From Lasioglossum baleicum (Eukaryota; Arthropoda; Insecta; Hymenoptera; Halictidae): a stretch of 64,000 nucleotides of DNA. The translations under genes were made by a program, and so were the position numbers. Positions 11,871 through 23,634 of the stretch are shown one piece after another. A model generated the notes under the pieces. That model was not told where the DNA came from. It ran no database searches and saw nothing but the letters and a program-made list of their open reading frames with translations. Each line of letters opens with the position of its first letter. The first letter of the stretch is position 1. Where the stretch lies: assembly GCF_051020765.1 (NCBI RefSeq), contig NC_134944.1, forward strand, positions 1,302,001-1,366,000. The letters are read 5' to 3'.

Positions 11871-12370
11871 AAGACTATTCATCGCATCGAAAAATATGTT
11901 AAACGAAATCTGTAGATCTGGACAGACTGCGACTTTTATGTCCTATCACTTTTTCTCGTAGAGCGAACGGTTTTCCAGAAAATTGAGAGAAACGTCGGGC
12001 CAAATGAATGAAGCATTGAAATAATTAATTCAATGCTCATAAAATCGTTTTTCAGAAATATCTTCTAAGCTATTTGCCGCGTCGAAAAATATGTTAAACA
12101 AAATCTGTAGATCTGGACAGACTGCGACTTTTATGTCTTATCACTTTTTCCCGTAGAGCGAACGGTTTTCCAGAAAATTGAGAAAAACGTCGGGCCAAAT
12201 GAAGGAAATATTGAAATTATTAATTTAACGCTATTAATCTCCTAAATTATTGACCGTATCGAAAAGTATGTCAGACAAAACCTGTAGATCTGCAAATTCT
12301 TAATCTTTTACATTGTATTACTTTTTCTCGTAGAACGAACAGTTCTCGAGAAAATTGAGAAAAATATCGG
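11871..12370. repeat. ~195-bp satellite array (about 2.5 copies)
   Basis: Same family and orientation as 5.1-5.9 kb, with the variant ctgtagatctggacagactg in place of the cacattctg form. The last copy is truncated and diverged. Confidence 0.85.
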
Positions 12371-12925
12371 ACCGAAATCCAAAAACGTGTAGTAATAATT
12401 ATAATATATTTTCTATGTACGCGCGCGCGTTTACAGAATTTCGAGAATAAAAAACGAGAGCAATTGCAATTGTCTCCGACACGGAAGAACGCTATTGGCT
12501 ATAAGAAGGTGTTACGACACATTCGATGATAAATGATGATTGATCGAATAGTGAACCGAGCTTATGGCAATTGTTGATGTCGGAATAGGCGCCAACATTG
12601 CACTTACACGGTCAGAGTCGATCGAGTTAAACTTGACACTCGACCCTTGCGCTAGAAACGCGCGCGACCGATTATGGTCGGCTTGGAACGTTTAGGGTTA
12701 CACCGGAGTTCAATGCTAACAGTAAGTGCAACCGTCAGCGATTGACGTTTGTCCAATCGTCTTTCCTGGAACGTTGACAGCTTTTATTCAGAATTTTTCC
12801 GTTTTTAAAAATTATTTCTGTAACTTCCAAATCGTTTGCATCACCAGCTTCGCGCCATTTTAATTCATTTCGTTCAAGATCAGAGATCTTGATGTGTGTT
12901 AGTCATCTTCATTTTTATCGTAGCC
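12371..12925. other. no recognisable gene
   Basis: AT-rich intergenic sequence with no open frame of note and no recognised repeat. Confidence 0.35.
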
Positions 12926-13600
12926 GATTAAGATGGTGAAAACTGCCCTTAGAGGTTTGTCAATGACTATTGAACCATTCAAAAGCTGGCCAAAAAAGCC
13001 ACTCTAAGGTAAATTTCAAGTTTAAACTTAGGCAAATTTCAAGTTTAAATTGAGGGAAATTTCAAGTTTCAATTAAGGGAAATTTCAATTTTAAATTAAT
13101 TTTTGAAAATTAAGAGAGAGGAATTCTTATTAAAAAATTTGTGATGTCACTTAATTTTTATAGAAAATTAATTTAAAATTGAAATTTAGGAAAATTTCAA
13201 GTTTAAATTGAGGGAAATTTCAAGTTTAAATTGGGGGAAATATCAATTTTAAATTAATTTTTGAGAATTAAGAGGAATTCTTATAAAAAGAGATTTGTGA
13301 TTTTACTTAATTTGTATAGAAAATTAATTTAAGATTTAAGAGGGAAATTTCAAGTTTAAATCGAGGGAAGTTTCAAGTTTTGAATTCAGGGAAATTTCAA
13401 GTTTTGAATTCAGGGAAATTTCAAGTTTTTGATTGAAGGAAAAGCGCGAAATCTAATTTACCTTGTAACTACCCCTACGGGCAAGCTAAAGAGCTGAAAT
13501 TTTCCTCAGAGTGGTTTTTCTTGGTCTGCTTTCGAATGGTTCAATATTCATTGTAAAAACTTCTAAAGGCAGTTTTCGCCATCTTAACCGGTTAGAATTT
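12926..13600. repeat. inverted-repeat element enclosing minisatellite units
   Basis: The ends 12926-13010 and about 13455-13600 are inverted copies (aagatggtgaaaactgccct / aggcagttttcgccatctt; gaaccattcaaaagc / gctttcgaatggttc). Between them lie two longer copies of a unit with aatttcaagtttaaattgag plus gaattcttat. A copy of the right end recurs at 60300-60460. Confidence 0.75.
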
Positions 13601-13849
13601 TTCACAAATACTCGCATCTTATCAAATTAAAAGATTCACTCTATTCAAATGTTGAATAATTGGAGAATTCTCGAGCAGTTTAGAATCCCGCGAGAACGTT
13701 ACATACCAAGACCCCTTGAACTCCAGAGAGCTTCTGAGATAATGTATAATCAAAGTCAGGCATTTCGTAAGAGAAGTGATTGCGTCCACCCTTAAACGTC
13801 CTACATAGATCCAGATCATGTGTGTGCCGCTGTAATACTCATCTGACAC

Positions 13850-14370
13850 GTAATTTAAATTTCTGCAAATAGATTCCTACATGTACAGACTAAGATTTAG
13901 CGTAAATATTATATAAATAGCTGTAAGTCGCCCATTATGTTTTGAGAGGAGTTTGAAAACAAGCAAAAACGCATGTTCCAGAATGATCGCGCGTCTTCCT
14001 GAAATTAAGGTTGTTTGCTTCGTACCTTTTTATGAGTAATCACTTCAGCAAAACTAGAAATTTCAAGAATAAATTGCGGGAAACTTCAAGAATAAATTGA
14101 GGGTAATTTCAAGTTTAAATTGAGGGAAATTTCATGGTTACAAAATTTTCAAGTTAACTTTTATAGAATTTTAATTTAAGATTTAAATGAAGTTAAATTT
14201 CCGAGAATAAATTGAGGGAAATTTCAAGTTTAAATCCAGAGAAGTTTCAAGTTAAAATTCAGGGAAATTTCAAGTAAAATAATTTTTGAAAATTAAGATA
14301 GAATACATTAGATACTGATGGATTTATAATCTAGATTGAGGGAAATTTCATGTTTAAATTGAGGCAAATT
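13850..14370. repeat. dispersed composite repeat (copy C, reverse)
   Basis: 13860-14040 is the complement of the edge of copy A (cattatgttttgagaggag, gatcgcgcgtcttcctgaaa). Degenerate gggaaatttcaagtttaaat minisatellite units follow up to 14370. Confidence 0.7.
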
Positions 14371-15160
14371 TTAACAAAATTAGCGAGTATGTCTTCGATT
14401 TTTGTTTTCGCCATTCCGAATCACTGTGATGTCTGTTCTAGTCTTTGCTCAGCCGTCTGACTATGGTGACATCGTTGCTACAGTTAGCTGTGATTACTCG
14501 ATTTCCACGAAACGAACTATCTTCCGAGCTTCCAGTGATTTCCATACACAAACATAAGCGGACTCGACTGATCAAGAAGACGCTCGTGGCGATAAACTCT
14601 TTGCACGGTTCATTGATTTTGGAATTTCTTTTTCCCTCGCGTGTTTGCCGAGAAACAGAGAATTTAGGTTCGGAATGGGGGCGGAGGGGAGCCGCGGTGG
14701 CGGTGGGATACAGACGCGCGCGCCTATTAGCGGAACACAGTGTGAGATATCGGTACGCTTATAAACAGACCGTCTATTCTCCTGCTAAGAGGCACTTTGT
14801 TATCTTCGATTGTCATTCTGAACTGTTTCATTCACGTTCGTAATAAATAGCTCGCTGCTACGTGATGTCATTTGCGGTAACAGTTGTACGCACCGACGAT
14901 TAGGGCAATTATTGCTGAACGGTGAGACACTTATCCGATGCCTATTCATTCAGTTTCTGCGTTCATGCGATTTTCAGGAGCTCTGCGTGTTTCATTTATC
15001 GTTTTAAAATTATTCAGAACATTTTGATCCACTTTCTTTCGATTTTGCAGTGGCAAAATGATTTCTTTTGATTCATTTAATGAAGTTGCAATCGAAAATG
15101 TGACTGAACATCATCTATTCAACTTCAAACTCTCGCAAATTGTTTACAACGTCATGATAA
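14371..15160. other. no recognisable gene; open frame of 132 codons
   Basis: The frame 14445-14843 covers a GC-richer stretch. Its predicted product has no recognisable domain, no signal peptide and no splice context, so it is not called as a gene. Nothing else is recognised here. Confidence 0.3.
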
Positions 15161-15168
15161 TTGATAAT

Positions 15169-15763
15169 TACACTGCTGATCTCGATGCATTTATAGTAAA
15201 ATTGAGTAGATTAAATTGAAAATAGTTAGAACACTTTAAAAATTGAACAAAATTGTTGGAAAACTTTCCAAATTGAATAAAATTGTTAGAATCTTTTCCA
15301 AATTGAATTGAATTGTTGGAAAATCTTTCAAATTGAATAAAATTGTTGGAGAATTGTTTAAAATTGAATAAAATTGTTAGAAAATTTTTCAAACTGAATA
15401 AAATTCTTGGAAATTCTCCAAATTGAGTAAAATTTGTTGGAAAATTGTTCAAATTAGGTAAAATCTCGAGAATTTTTCAAATTGAAGATGTCAATACATA
15501 TTTGTATGATTTCTTCTCTATTCAAATCATTGAGGGGGGGAAGATACAACATTTTACAATTTAGTTTCTATTCCTTGCAATCAATGCAGTCAATTGTCTC
15601 TATAAATATGTATAGGAAATTGTGTAGATGAAATTGAAAACCGTTGGAAAATTTTCAGAATTGCAGATGTAATATATGATTTATTAAATGTGAAGAAATA
15701 ACATTGAATTTAGTTTCCATTTCTTGCAATCGATGCAGATTTTGCATAAAGATCCGCAGTCTA
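15169..15763. mobile_element. hAT-like MITE with internal ~30-bp repeats
   Basis: Ends are tacactgctgatctcgatgc and its complement gcataaagatccgcagtcta, flanked by a perfect 8-bp direct repeat TTGATAAT (15161-15168 and 15764-15771). At 595 bp it is larger than its ~200-bp relatives because of internal units of the type attgaataaaattgttgga (15230-15480), which create the minus-strand open frame 15168-15452. Confidence 0.9.
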
Positions 15764-16039
15764 TTGATAATCTTATCGTAAGATGCATCTGGCCCGTAAT
15801 AATCGAGCAACTAAAGATATGAGGTAACGGTAAATGACGCGTTTGTTAATAAATCATTTTAGACCGTGATGTCACGCGCAGCCTTCGCGCAATGAAACCA
15901 ATATCGCGCCACATTTTAGTGGACATAATTGTCAATCTCTCCTATGTATCCTGAACTACGCCTTGTGTCAACTGTCAACGAATGTAGTAGACATTTATAA
16001 ATATTCTTCGTAGAAATATTTCTGACAAAACCTCACCCA

Positions 16040-16525
16040 AATGGATTGAACATTCGAATATCTCCTTAATTATTGACCGTATCGAAAAATATGTCAGACA
16101 AAACTTGTACATCTGTACAGGCTGCGTCTTTTATGTGGTATTCCTTTTTCTCGTAGAGCAAACGGTTTCCGAAAAAATTGAGAAAAATGTCATACGATTT
16201 TATCAGGATTAAATTAATTATTTCAATGTTTAATCGAGCTTCGAGCTCAAACTTTGCACAGTTTTTTCCAGCGTCAACCGATATCGATAAAATTTTCAGC
16301 ATGTGTATAACTAACATTGATCCACAAAACAAATAAAAAAGTTTTAAAAAATACATTTTTTATTTTTGCGTGTAACCTTGTAAATTATAACATTTTGGAG
16401 ATATTTTTCGCATACCATTTCGTAAACCAATGCTTCTAATTGATTATAGAAAATCAGGTCGTTTGGTACAATTATAAAAAAGTTATTAAAAGGTGTACGA
16501 ATACTTTGTTTGCACCCACTGTATA
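16040..16525. repeat. 195-bp satellite copy followed by a Tc1-type element end
   Basis: 16060-16230 is one diverged satellite copy. 16290-16525 ends in acgaatactttgtttgcacc then cactgtatatac, the terminus type cagtgggtgcaaacaaagta of Tc1-like elements. An internal segment (16390-16470: ttcgtaaaccaatgcttcta, atcaggtcgtttggtac) recurs in an aminotransferase intron at 53905-53975. No transposase reading frame was found here. Confidence 0.65.
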
Positions 16526-16794
16526 TACATATTACTAAAATAAATAAATATATAAATCGTGGTGCAGTTTTTACAACTGCAGCATTGTCAATCGAGTTGC
16601 GTCACCTTTATCTTACGAATCAACGATATCAACACGTAACATCTTGCCCCGTTGAAGTCACCTAGTAAACAGCTTAGTTGGCGATTTCGACGCCCGGACA
16701 GAAGAGAGGTGCGCACTGGGGTGGCTCTTCGAGTTTCTTCCACAACATCCACCGATTTTATCAGCAATTAAGGGAGTAGACTCCTTTTTCCAGG

Positions 16795-17045
16795 AATGCA
16801 AATGGGATTTTTCAGTAATCAAAAACACTGGACAATCTAATAGCCCTCAAAAGTCCTATTTTTTCGTTTACGAGGCGTAATTTGCATTGTTCGGAAGCAT
16901 ACAACTGCGCATGTAGGTATTTTCATAGTTACATGCTGCCGAACAATGCAAATTACGCCTCGTAAACGAAAAAATAGGACTTTTGAGGGCTATTAGTTTA
17001 TCTAGCGTTTTTGACTAGTGAAAAAAAACCCCATTTTTGTATTAT
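16795..17045. mobile_element. fold-back MITE
   Basis: The central arms are almost perfect inverted copies: tagccctcaaaagtcctatt with tttcgtttacgaggcg at 16840-16911, complemented at about 16933-17000. They enclose a ~25-base loop; weaker inverted similarity extends outwards. Non-coding. Confidence 0.85.
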
Positions 17046-17106
17046 CGAGAAATGAGAACACGTATCCCGCACCCTTGCAATCCTGAAAACGAGTCTACCG
17101 CCTTAA

Positions 17107-17346
17107 TTAACACATTACCGACCTGTGATTTCGAAAAATCTATGGTACATGACTAAACATTTTTTAATGGAATACCTTCAATAGCAACAGCGATTTTTAT
17201 GGTGAACTAATATGTCACTCTCTATAACGTCATCTAATAGTTATATTTAAGATTGCAATGTAAAAGAAAATTTCTATGCTTTCTTTTGGCACAGCACAAT
17301 TATTGAAAATCCTATTAATATAGGCTTCCGGTACGTAAAGTGTTAA
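17107..17346. mobile_element. TTAA-flanked MITE (piggyBac-type)
   Basis: Starts TTAACACATTACCGACC and ends ccggtacgtaaagtgTTAA, i.e. inverted ends bounded by TTAA on both sides, the piggyBac target. 240 bp, non-coding apart from a 60-codon chance frame. Confidence 0.65.
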
Positions 17347-17986
17347 TTGTTTTAACGTTTCCCGATCGAGCTCTCGATCGTAGAAGAAATTTTCACAAAA
17401 ATCTTCGGACATTAGTGAATAGGAGCCACCCTAGCGCGCACCCTTCGCGGAAACATGAAAGAAGAACTGTTTCGGGAATGGTTCTCGCATAGTAGCTGGA
17501 ATAGGGACGACATAAATACTGGGTCAAAAGGTTTAGGCACCTTTTTTGCTCCGTCTCGGCCGCTGACAGTGGTCTACTATGCTATACTATCCATACATAG
17601 TACAGCAGTCATTCAGAATCGTGAGAAATCGTTTCGAAGAAATGTTTTTCACCAGCACCACAATATAACAGTATAAATCTGTCCACCTCGCAATTGTGTA
17701 CACGTAGACGGAAATGTTAGATGCTTTCCCGAGAAATGTACAAAGTACAAAGGAAACACACATACACACGCGCACGTATACATAAAATGGCGATAGGTAA
17801 GAGGCGGTGGACCTTTTCGGATTTTGTTACGCTTTTATACGGGTCTAGGGGTCCAAGGAGAACACATTTTTCTGCTTGTCAATGTACGTACACAGCGAAT
17901 TACGGAAATATTCACGCAATAATGTTTTGAGAAGTTAAAGCAATTATGACTGGGTTTGCCTAGTAGTTTAGCTTACTGTAACTACG
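17347..17986. other. no recognisable gene
   Basis: Several 60-73-codon frames overlap on both strands without known motifs. Confidence 0.35.
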
Positions 17987-18215
17987 TTAACATTAAAACT
18001 ACCGAGCACTGAAAGCAATTAATATGTTTTGGCTGAGAAAAAAGACAAGGCTCTATATGTACATTTAGATTTCGTGCAATTTTAAGTGCAATATGTGCTT
18101 GGATAAAGAAATTTATCGAATCATTTTCCGTGTAAGCAACGTCATAATTTCGATAATTATGAAATTGGAAATGTAAGACCGGTCATTTGACCGGCAGTGG
18201 TATGTTTAGTGTTAA
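17987..18215. mobile_element. TTAA-flanked MITE with ACCGGTCA motif
   Basis: Bounded by TTAA. The left end is TTAACATTAAAACTACCGA; the right end has gaccggtcatttgaccgg, then tatgtttagtgTTAA. Closely related to 21562-21786 and to a partial copy at 35050-35260. Confidence 0.75.
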
Positions 18216-19200
18216 TTTTATTGAATATAACCCAGATTTAAAGTTGTTTCGGTCGATGGCACACGCCACTTGCTGAGGAACTTGATCAATGATGGAAGGA
18301 ACTTATGAAGATGTCGAAAAATATATCTCTGACTGGATAACCTCCAAACATGACTCAATCTTTCGCCGCGGAATTCGCTCGCTGCCCGAAAGATGGGAAA
18401 ATGTCATCGCTAACGATGGACAATATTTTGATCAATGTACTTTTTCATTTTGTTTCTTATATTAAGCTCTACTTTTTGTAAAAAACGGACGGAACTTTCC
18501 GATTGACTGTTTACTACAAGCCGTGAAAAAAATGACCCATTCCCGCTTATCGTAAACCTATCAAAAGCACATTGTAAACTTGTCCCGTACGAATTTGGAA
18601 CGAAGTTTTACACTTCGACGATGCGTGTACCATGGAAAATTCATTTAAATGAGAAGTGCCAATAAATTATCGACGGGGAATTTTCAGGGAAAAAGTTTAG
18701 CCGAGCGTACTCGATGATGAATCGTACGGAACAATAAACAATCGGTTTCGACGAGTAGAATTGATCTGGAACAGGAAATATCCGGGTGAAACCCACGTAA
18801 ATGTAAATTATAAATGCATAATTCACATGATCCTCCCTCGATACATATTTACATTCACGTTTGCCGTGTTTCCAAAATGTATTCGTAGCCGCCACCTATC
18901 AGATCGTTAAGTATGAAACTTGACAAATAAAACAGAAATTTCAAACACATTTGTCACGTTTCATATTGAACGACCTGCGATAGATTTCCTGATTTACAAT
19001 TTTACGCTCTCACCTGAATTTCACATCGCTAAATACGTAAGCCTGCTCCACCCACGTGGCTGCAGGGGAAGTCGGGTAAAAATAGGGAAGAAGTGTTCTG
19101 TCCTACGATCTCGTGGACGCGGCTAGCATGATACATAGTATGTACTTTCACCGTCTACCAGCCTGGAAATACCATTCGCTGCAACGCGTCTCTCGAACTA
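18216..19200. other. no recognisable gene
   Basis: Short frames only (18641-18895 minus, 18920-19126 plus) without known motifs. Confidence 0.35.
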
Positions 19201-20118
19201 CTTTTGCTCTTTTCTTTTTAGAAAAAGTCGCGGGCGCAGTAGACATTAAAAGCCGTCAGCTATTTCACTTTTCTTCTTAGTTAGTCGAATTCATAGCAAC
19301 TATATTTTTTGTATATTTTCAAATAAACTATATTCGAACTATAATTATTTTAACTAATTTTAAATTTTAATGCAACTATATTTTTTACTTGTACCCTTAC
19401 ATTTTGAAGAGATGATTTTTATGTAACATTTTTATATAATCGTCTACAGCGATGTAAAAATATATTTTGAAGGGATGATTTTTATAATTTTTATATAATC
19501 GTCTATAGAAGCCGCCAACTATTCCACTTTTCTTCATAGTTAGTCGAATTCACAGTAACTATATTTTCTATATTTTTATATAAACTATATTTAAACTATA
19601 AGATTATGTCAACTAATTTTAAATTTTAATTTTATATTTTAATGTAACTACAATATATGTTCTTTTTATATTTTTACATTTTGAAGAGATGATTTTTCTA
19701 TTTTTATGTAAGCGTCTATAGCGATGTAAAAATATATTTTGAAGGGATGATTTTTATAATTTTTATATAATCGTCTATAGAAGCCGCCAACTATTCCACT
19801 TTCCTTCATAGTTAGTCGAATTCATAGCAACTATATTTTGTATATTTTTATATAAACTTTATTTTAACTACAATTATGTCAACTAATTTTATATTTTAAT
19901 GTAACTACAATATATGTCCTTTCTATATTTTTACATTTTGAAGAGATGATTTTTCTATTTTTATGTAATCGTCTATGGCGATGTAAAAATATGATTTGAA
20001 GGGGTGATGTTTATATTTTTAAATAATCGCATATATAGGCCGCCAATTATTACACTTTTCTTCTTAGTTAGTCGAATTCACAGTAACTATATTTTCTATA
20101 TGTTTATATCAACTATAA
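19200..20118. repeat. tandem repeat, ~250-280-bp unit, about 3.5 copies
   Basis: Each unit has aagccgccaactattccact, then ttagtcgaattcatagcaac, gaagagatgatttttctatt and taatcgtctatagcgatgta. Starts of comparable blocks fall near 19250, 19510, 19788 and 20040. One more fragment (tcgtctatggcgatgtaaa) at 20546-20580 lies beyond the fold-back element. Confidence 0.85.
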
Positions 20119-20532
20119 TCTCCTTTATTTTTAATGTTACGAAAAATATTTATGGCATAATTTAAATGGTATCGAAGGAGGAATATCATAGCCTAACAAT
20201 TTCGTTTGTCCTGTTATTTTTTCATAGTTTTTTCAAGGTCATCGTTATTTTTTTATCGAGAAATCTGTTTTTTTCTATTCTATCTTATAGCGGCTGAAAA
20301 AATACATTTAAATATGCTAAAGTAATTAACAAGATGGAATAAAAAAAAAATAAGTTTTCCTGATAAAAAATAACGATGACCTTGAAGAAGTTACGAAAAC
20401 ATAACCGAACAAAAAAGAATTATTCTTCTACGACATTCTTCCTTCGACACCATTTAAATTATGCCAGAAATATTTTTGTTATGCCATTAAAAATAAAGGA
20501 GATATTTAGGGGTGGCCTCCTTCACCTGTATA
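20119..20532. mobile_element. fold-back MITE inserted in the tandem repeat
   Basis: Inverted arms: tcctttatttttaatg, atggcataatttaaatgg, tttcaaggtcatcgttattt on the left and their complements on the right. A related end (ggaggccacctaaatatctc plus ctttatttttaatgg) lies at 27230-27320 next to the collagen signal exon. The element interrupts the unit of the preceding tandem array. Confidence 0.8.
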
Positions 20533-20599
20533 ATTATATTTTTATTGTATAATCGTCTATGGCGATGTAAAAATATGTTTAATAAGGGATGACGTTATC

Positions 20600-21561
20600 T
20601 GTCTGTGTCGTGTTATTTTTCCGATCCGTCCTTACTGTCAAATTGAAATCGCTATACCTAATGATTATGGCCTTCGCGACGCGAAAACCTTTTAGTGCTA
20701 CTAGCCGAGAACTCGTTAATAACGTCACTGGTAGTAAAACGCGTTACATACATGAATGACATCATATTCTAGAACGGTTGTATGCAAATACGTCATTGAC
20801 CGTAATTAACCTCTTCATGTTTATGGTTCTCATTGACTAACTTTTTCTATTGCACATTGTTCAATTACTAGACCGCAACACTCGAAACATTTATGAGATC
20901 ACGGCGCATGATATTTGCAGTCCGCTAATTTGTAAATTTGAGAAAACCGTTACGTTAGGCGTAATGGAACGTGACGGCATGTTAATGTTAATGTTAATGA
21001 ATACGCATCATCGGAGCGTCATCGTTACTTCACCTATTGTTTATTGGCAAGAAATAACGGGTGGTCTGTGACGTCAGAAACTGATCTCAGTCAGTCAGTG
21101 ACGTATTATGCTGGCTCTTATTTATTCTTGTCAAGATTCTTTTTAATTATTTTGAACAACTCTGGGGAGTGCTATCAAAGCAATTCAAAGTTTGATAATA
21201 AGAGCTACTCTAATGTACAAACATAGGCTGTTGTTAGAATAAATGCTGAAGGAGGTCCGTATCTTCGATTTCTCAGAGACAAATATTGAATTTCTTCGGC
21301 AAACAATGGATTGCACACCGGCACATGTTGTTTGCAGAGTGTTGGAAAGTAGTATAGCATTTAACACAACAAATAGCTTTCGCTTTGAACCGACAAATTA
21401 AATTTTCAACGACGTTCTAAACGAACAAAGTCGGTTTAATGTTTTCAGATCAATGTGAATAGATAGCGTTGAGTTATGATTTTATGCATTTATGACAGAA
21501 AAATGTCCCTGTCTAATAATTTATATGTAGATTCATGTTGTTGAAAACGCGTCATGTTCGA
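20600..21561. other. no recognisable gene
   Basis: Small frames of 60-73 codons (20850-21367) show no known motifs. A triple gttaat run occurs near 20985. Confidence 0.35.
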
Positions 21562-21786
21562 TTAACACTAAACCTACCGACCCTTACAAATTAACTCTGG
21601 TTCTCTTATAAAAATGACAAGATTGATTTTATTTAGACTTTGTGCGGCCCCAATTGTAATATGTGCACTACTAACTACATCTATACAATCATTTCTTATG
21701 AAATCAGGTATATTATTTTTCTAATTGTGTAAAATAAAAAACCTGGAACCGGTCATTTTGACCGGTGTTGGTAGATTCAGTGTTAA
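21562..21786. mobile_element. TTAA-flanked MITE with ACCGGTCA motif
   Basis: TTAACACTAAACCTACCGAC at the left; ggtcattttgaccggtgttg, then gtagattcagtgTTAA at the right. The ends are inverted copies with TTAA at both outer edges. Same family as 17987-18215. Confidence 0.8.
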
Positions 21787-22290
21787 AATAAGATTCAGTG
21801 TTGTTCAAAACGCGTAATGTTCGATAAAAATGAGATTCAATGAATAATGAGGCTCATTTCGGGAACGATAAATTTCCGAGCGTGTCGAAAATTCAGCGTT
21901 ACAAGCTGTAAACGTTTGGATCTTGGATTTCCGGTGCGCGATACGATCGAAACATTGAACGTAGATCAACGGTGAACGCATAGTCGGCGCGGTATGGCGT
22001 TCCCACGCGCGTCGTGTGGGCACGAGCCACGAATTGCCCTGTTCGCATTACGTTTCCGAAAGCGTTGGAACGATGAGCGTTGCTCCAGATGTCTCGCGAC
22101 ATTATCTGCTCTTTTGGTAAATTGTCTTCACCTACGTTCATAAAATGTACCCACACCCGACGCGACCGTCCAATCATCGATTTCTGGGGGTTCGCAAGAG
22201 CACGTCATTGTTCAGAATGACAGTCTGACAACAACGCCACAGTGGTCCAGAATCGCCAAAACGTGGGCAAAAGTCAATTTTTCAACTTTC
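21787..22290. other. no recognisable gene
   Basis: Two overlapping minus-strand frames (21805-22177) without known motifs. Confidence 0.35.
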
Positions 22291-22294
22291 TCAA

Positions 22295-22990
22295 AAATGA
22301 ATAACATTTCTGCCAATAGGTTCTTACATGTACAAACTAAGTTTTAGCATAAAAATAAAAACTAGGATAATTTTAAATTCATATTGTATAATACCTCACA
22401 CACAATACTTAAATGTTTAACAATTGTTTCATGTTTAAATTGAGGAAAATTTCAAATGTAAATTGAGGGCAAGTTCAAGTTTAAATCGAGGGAAGTTTCA
22501 AGTTTAAATTAATAAATATTTCAAGTTTAAATTAGCCGGAAATATCAAGTTGAAAATAATTTCTAAAAATTAAGATAAAATAGATTAGATACTGCTATAT
22601 TTAGTATACATATATATAATCTAAATTGAGGGTAATTTCAAGTTTAAATCAAGGGAAACTTCAAGGTTAAATTCCGGGGAATTTCAAGGTTAAAATAATT
22701 TTCTAGTTAACTCTTATAGAAAATTAATTTGAGGTTTAAATTGAATTTAAATTTCAAGAATATAATTGACTGAAATTTCAACTTTAAATTTCGGAATGTA
22801 AATTTCGAAATGTAACTCTAATTTATTGAAAAATTAATACTCCGGCGATTTCGTGTCGCCGAATATTAAATCGACCGATGTAGTGTTTTAAAATTTTCAA
22901 ATCAAATTCATATTCAGCCACCCAGAAAACACGAGAATACTAGAATCCAAGGTAATTTCACAATTTTTCGAGTTACACATCTGCAATGTC
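22295..22990. repeat. dispersed composite repeat (copy D, reverse)
   Basis: Starts with ttcttacatgtacaaactaa (complement of the window's last bases), contains gggaaatttcaagtttaaat-type units (22430-22800) and ends with agaatactagaatccaaggt and acaatttttcgagttacaca, matching copy B and the 125-bp array at 62.6-63.2 kb. Confidence 0.75.
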
Positions 22991-23345
22991 AAGGGGTTAA
23001 GCGTGTCTCCGCCATCGCTGAGGCACACACGTGTCAGCATTGCGTAACAGATCCTTCAAACTAGTATATCAACGAAGCAACTAGAAAAATTCGAATTTAA
23101 TTCAGTCGACACGCGGAAATAAAACACACTTATCCATTTCTCGATAGATGACGATTTTCCTGACAGCGTTGTACGATAAAAATCGAAAAATAACAGTTGT
23201 AGAACCGAAATAATATCGGTTCTCCAAAACAGTTATAACATCTCGGTTCTTCATGACAGTTTCGATTGTACAACAGTTCGAGACAGTTATTATCGGAACC
23301 GTTTCATTCCTAGAACTGTCATTTCGCGTGGTGAATGTAGATTAA
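22991..23345. other. no recognisable gene
   Basis: AT-rich, with several short aacagtt/gttctcc variants near 23190-23300. Probably part of the first intron of the minus-strand collagen gene. Confidence 0.35.
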
Positions 23346-23467
23346 TAGACTGCGGGTATCTCGACGCAAAATAAAAAACTCTGCATCGATTGCAAGAAAT
23401 AGAAACTGAAATTATATCTCGAATATCGAAAATTTTCCAAAACAAATGCATAAAGATCCGCAGTCTA
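23346..23467. mobile_element. short hAT-like MITE (AGACTGCGG family)
   Basis: 122 bp from tagactgcgggtatctcgac to gcataaagatccgcagtcta, with the family's gcatcgattgcaagaaatag block inside. No flanking duplication. It lies 48 bases beyond the minus-strand exon's splice donor. Confidence 0.75.
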
Positions 23468-23514
23468 CAGAGATGAGCAAGCTCACAGTGCCGAATAAAC
23501 AAAGAATCACTCAC

Positions 23515-23634
23515 CTGAGCGTCAGCTGGCGTAGTCCACGTGACAATGAGTAGCGCAAGGACGCAGGTGATTTTCAGACCACTGTATACCGGAAGCGTCC
23601 TACAGAGTGCAGTATCTGCGGCCCTAGGCCGCAT
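23515..23634 (-). CDS. first coding exon of a divergent collagen IV chain (Col4a1/Cg25C-like), partial
   Basis: On the minus strand an ATG at 23634 opens a 40-residue exon with a basic/polar start, a hydrophobic core (about residues 20-33) and a polar end P-A-D-A-Q, directly followed by donor gtgagt. This is a textbook signal-peptide exon; the A-D-A-Q end resembles the end of the Drosophila Col4a1 signal peptide as I recall it. It lies head to head with the plus-strand collagen IV gene, 3.4 kb away, matching the conserved divergent pairing of collagen IV genes. No Gly-X-Y exon is visible on the minus strand to the left, so the rest must lie beyond the window behind an intron longer than 23 kb. 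The exon call is good; the gene identity is inferred mainly from position. Confidence 0.6.

Noticed and set aside
14445..14843. 132-codon plus-strand frame
   Set aside because: No recognisable domain, no signal peptide and no supporting splice or repeat-free context.
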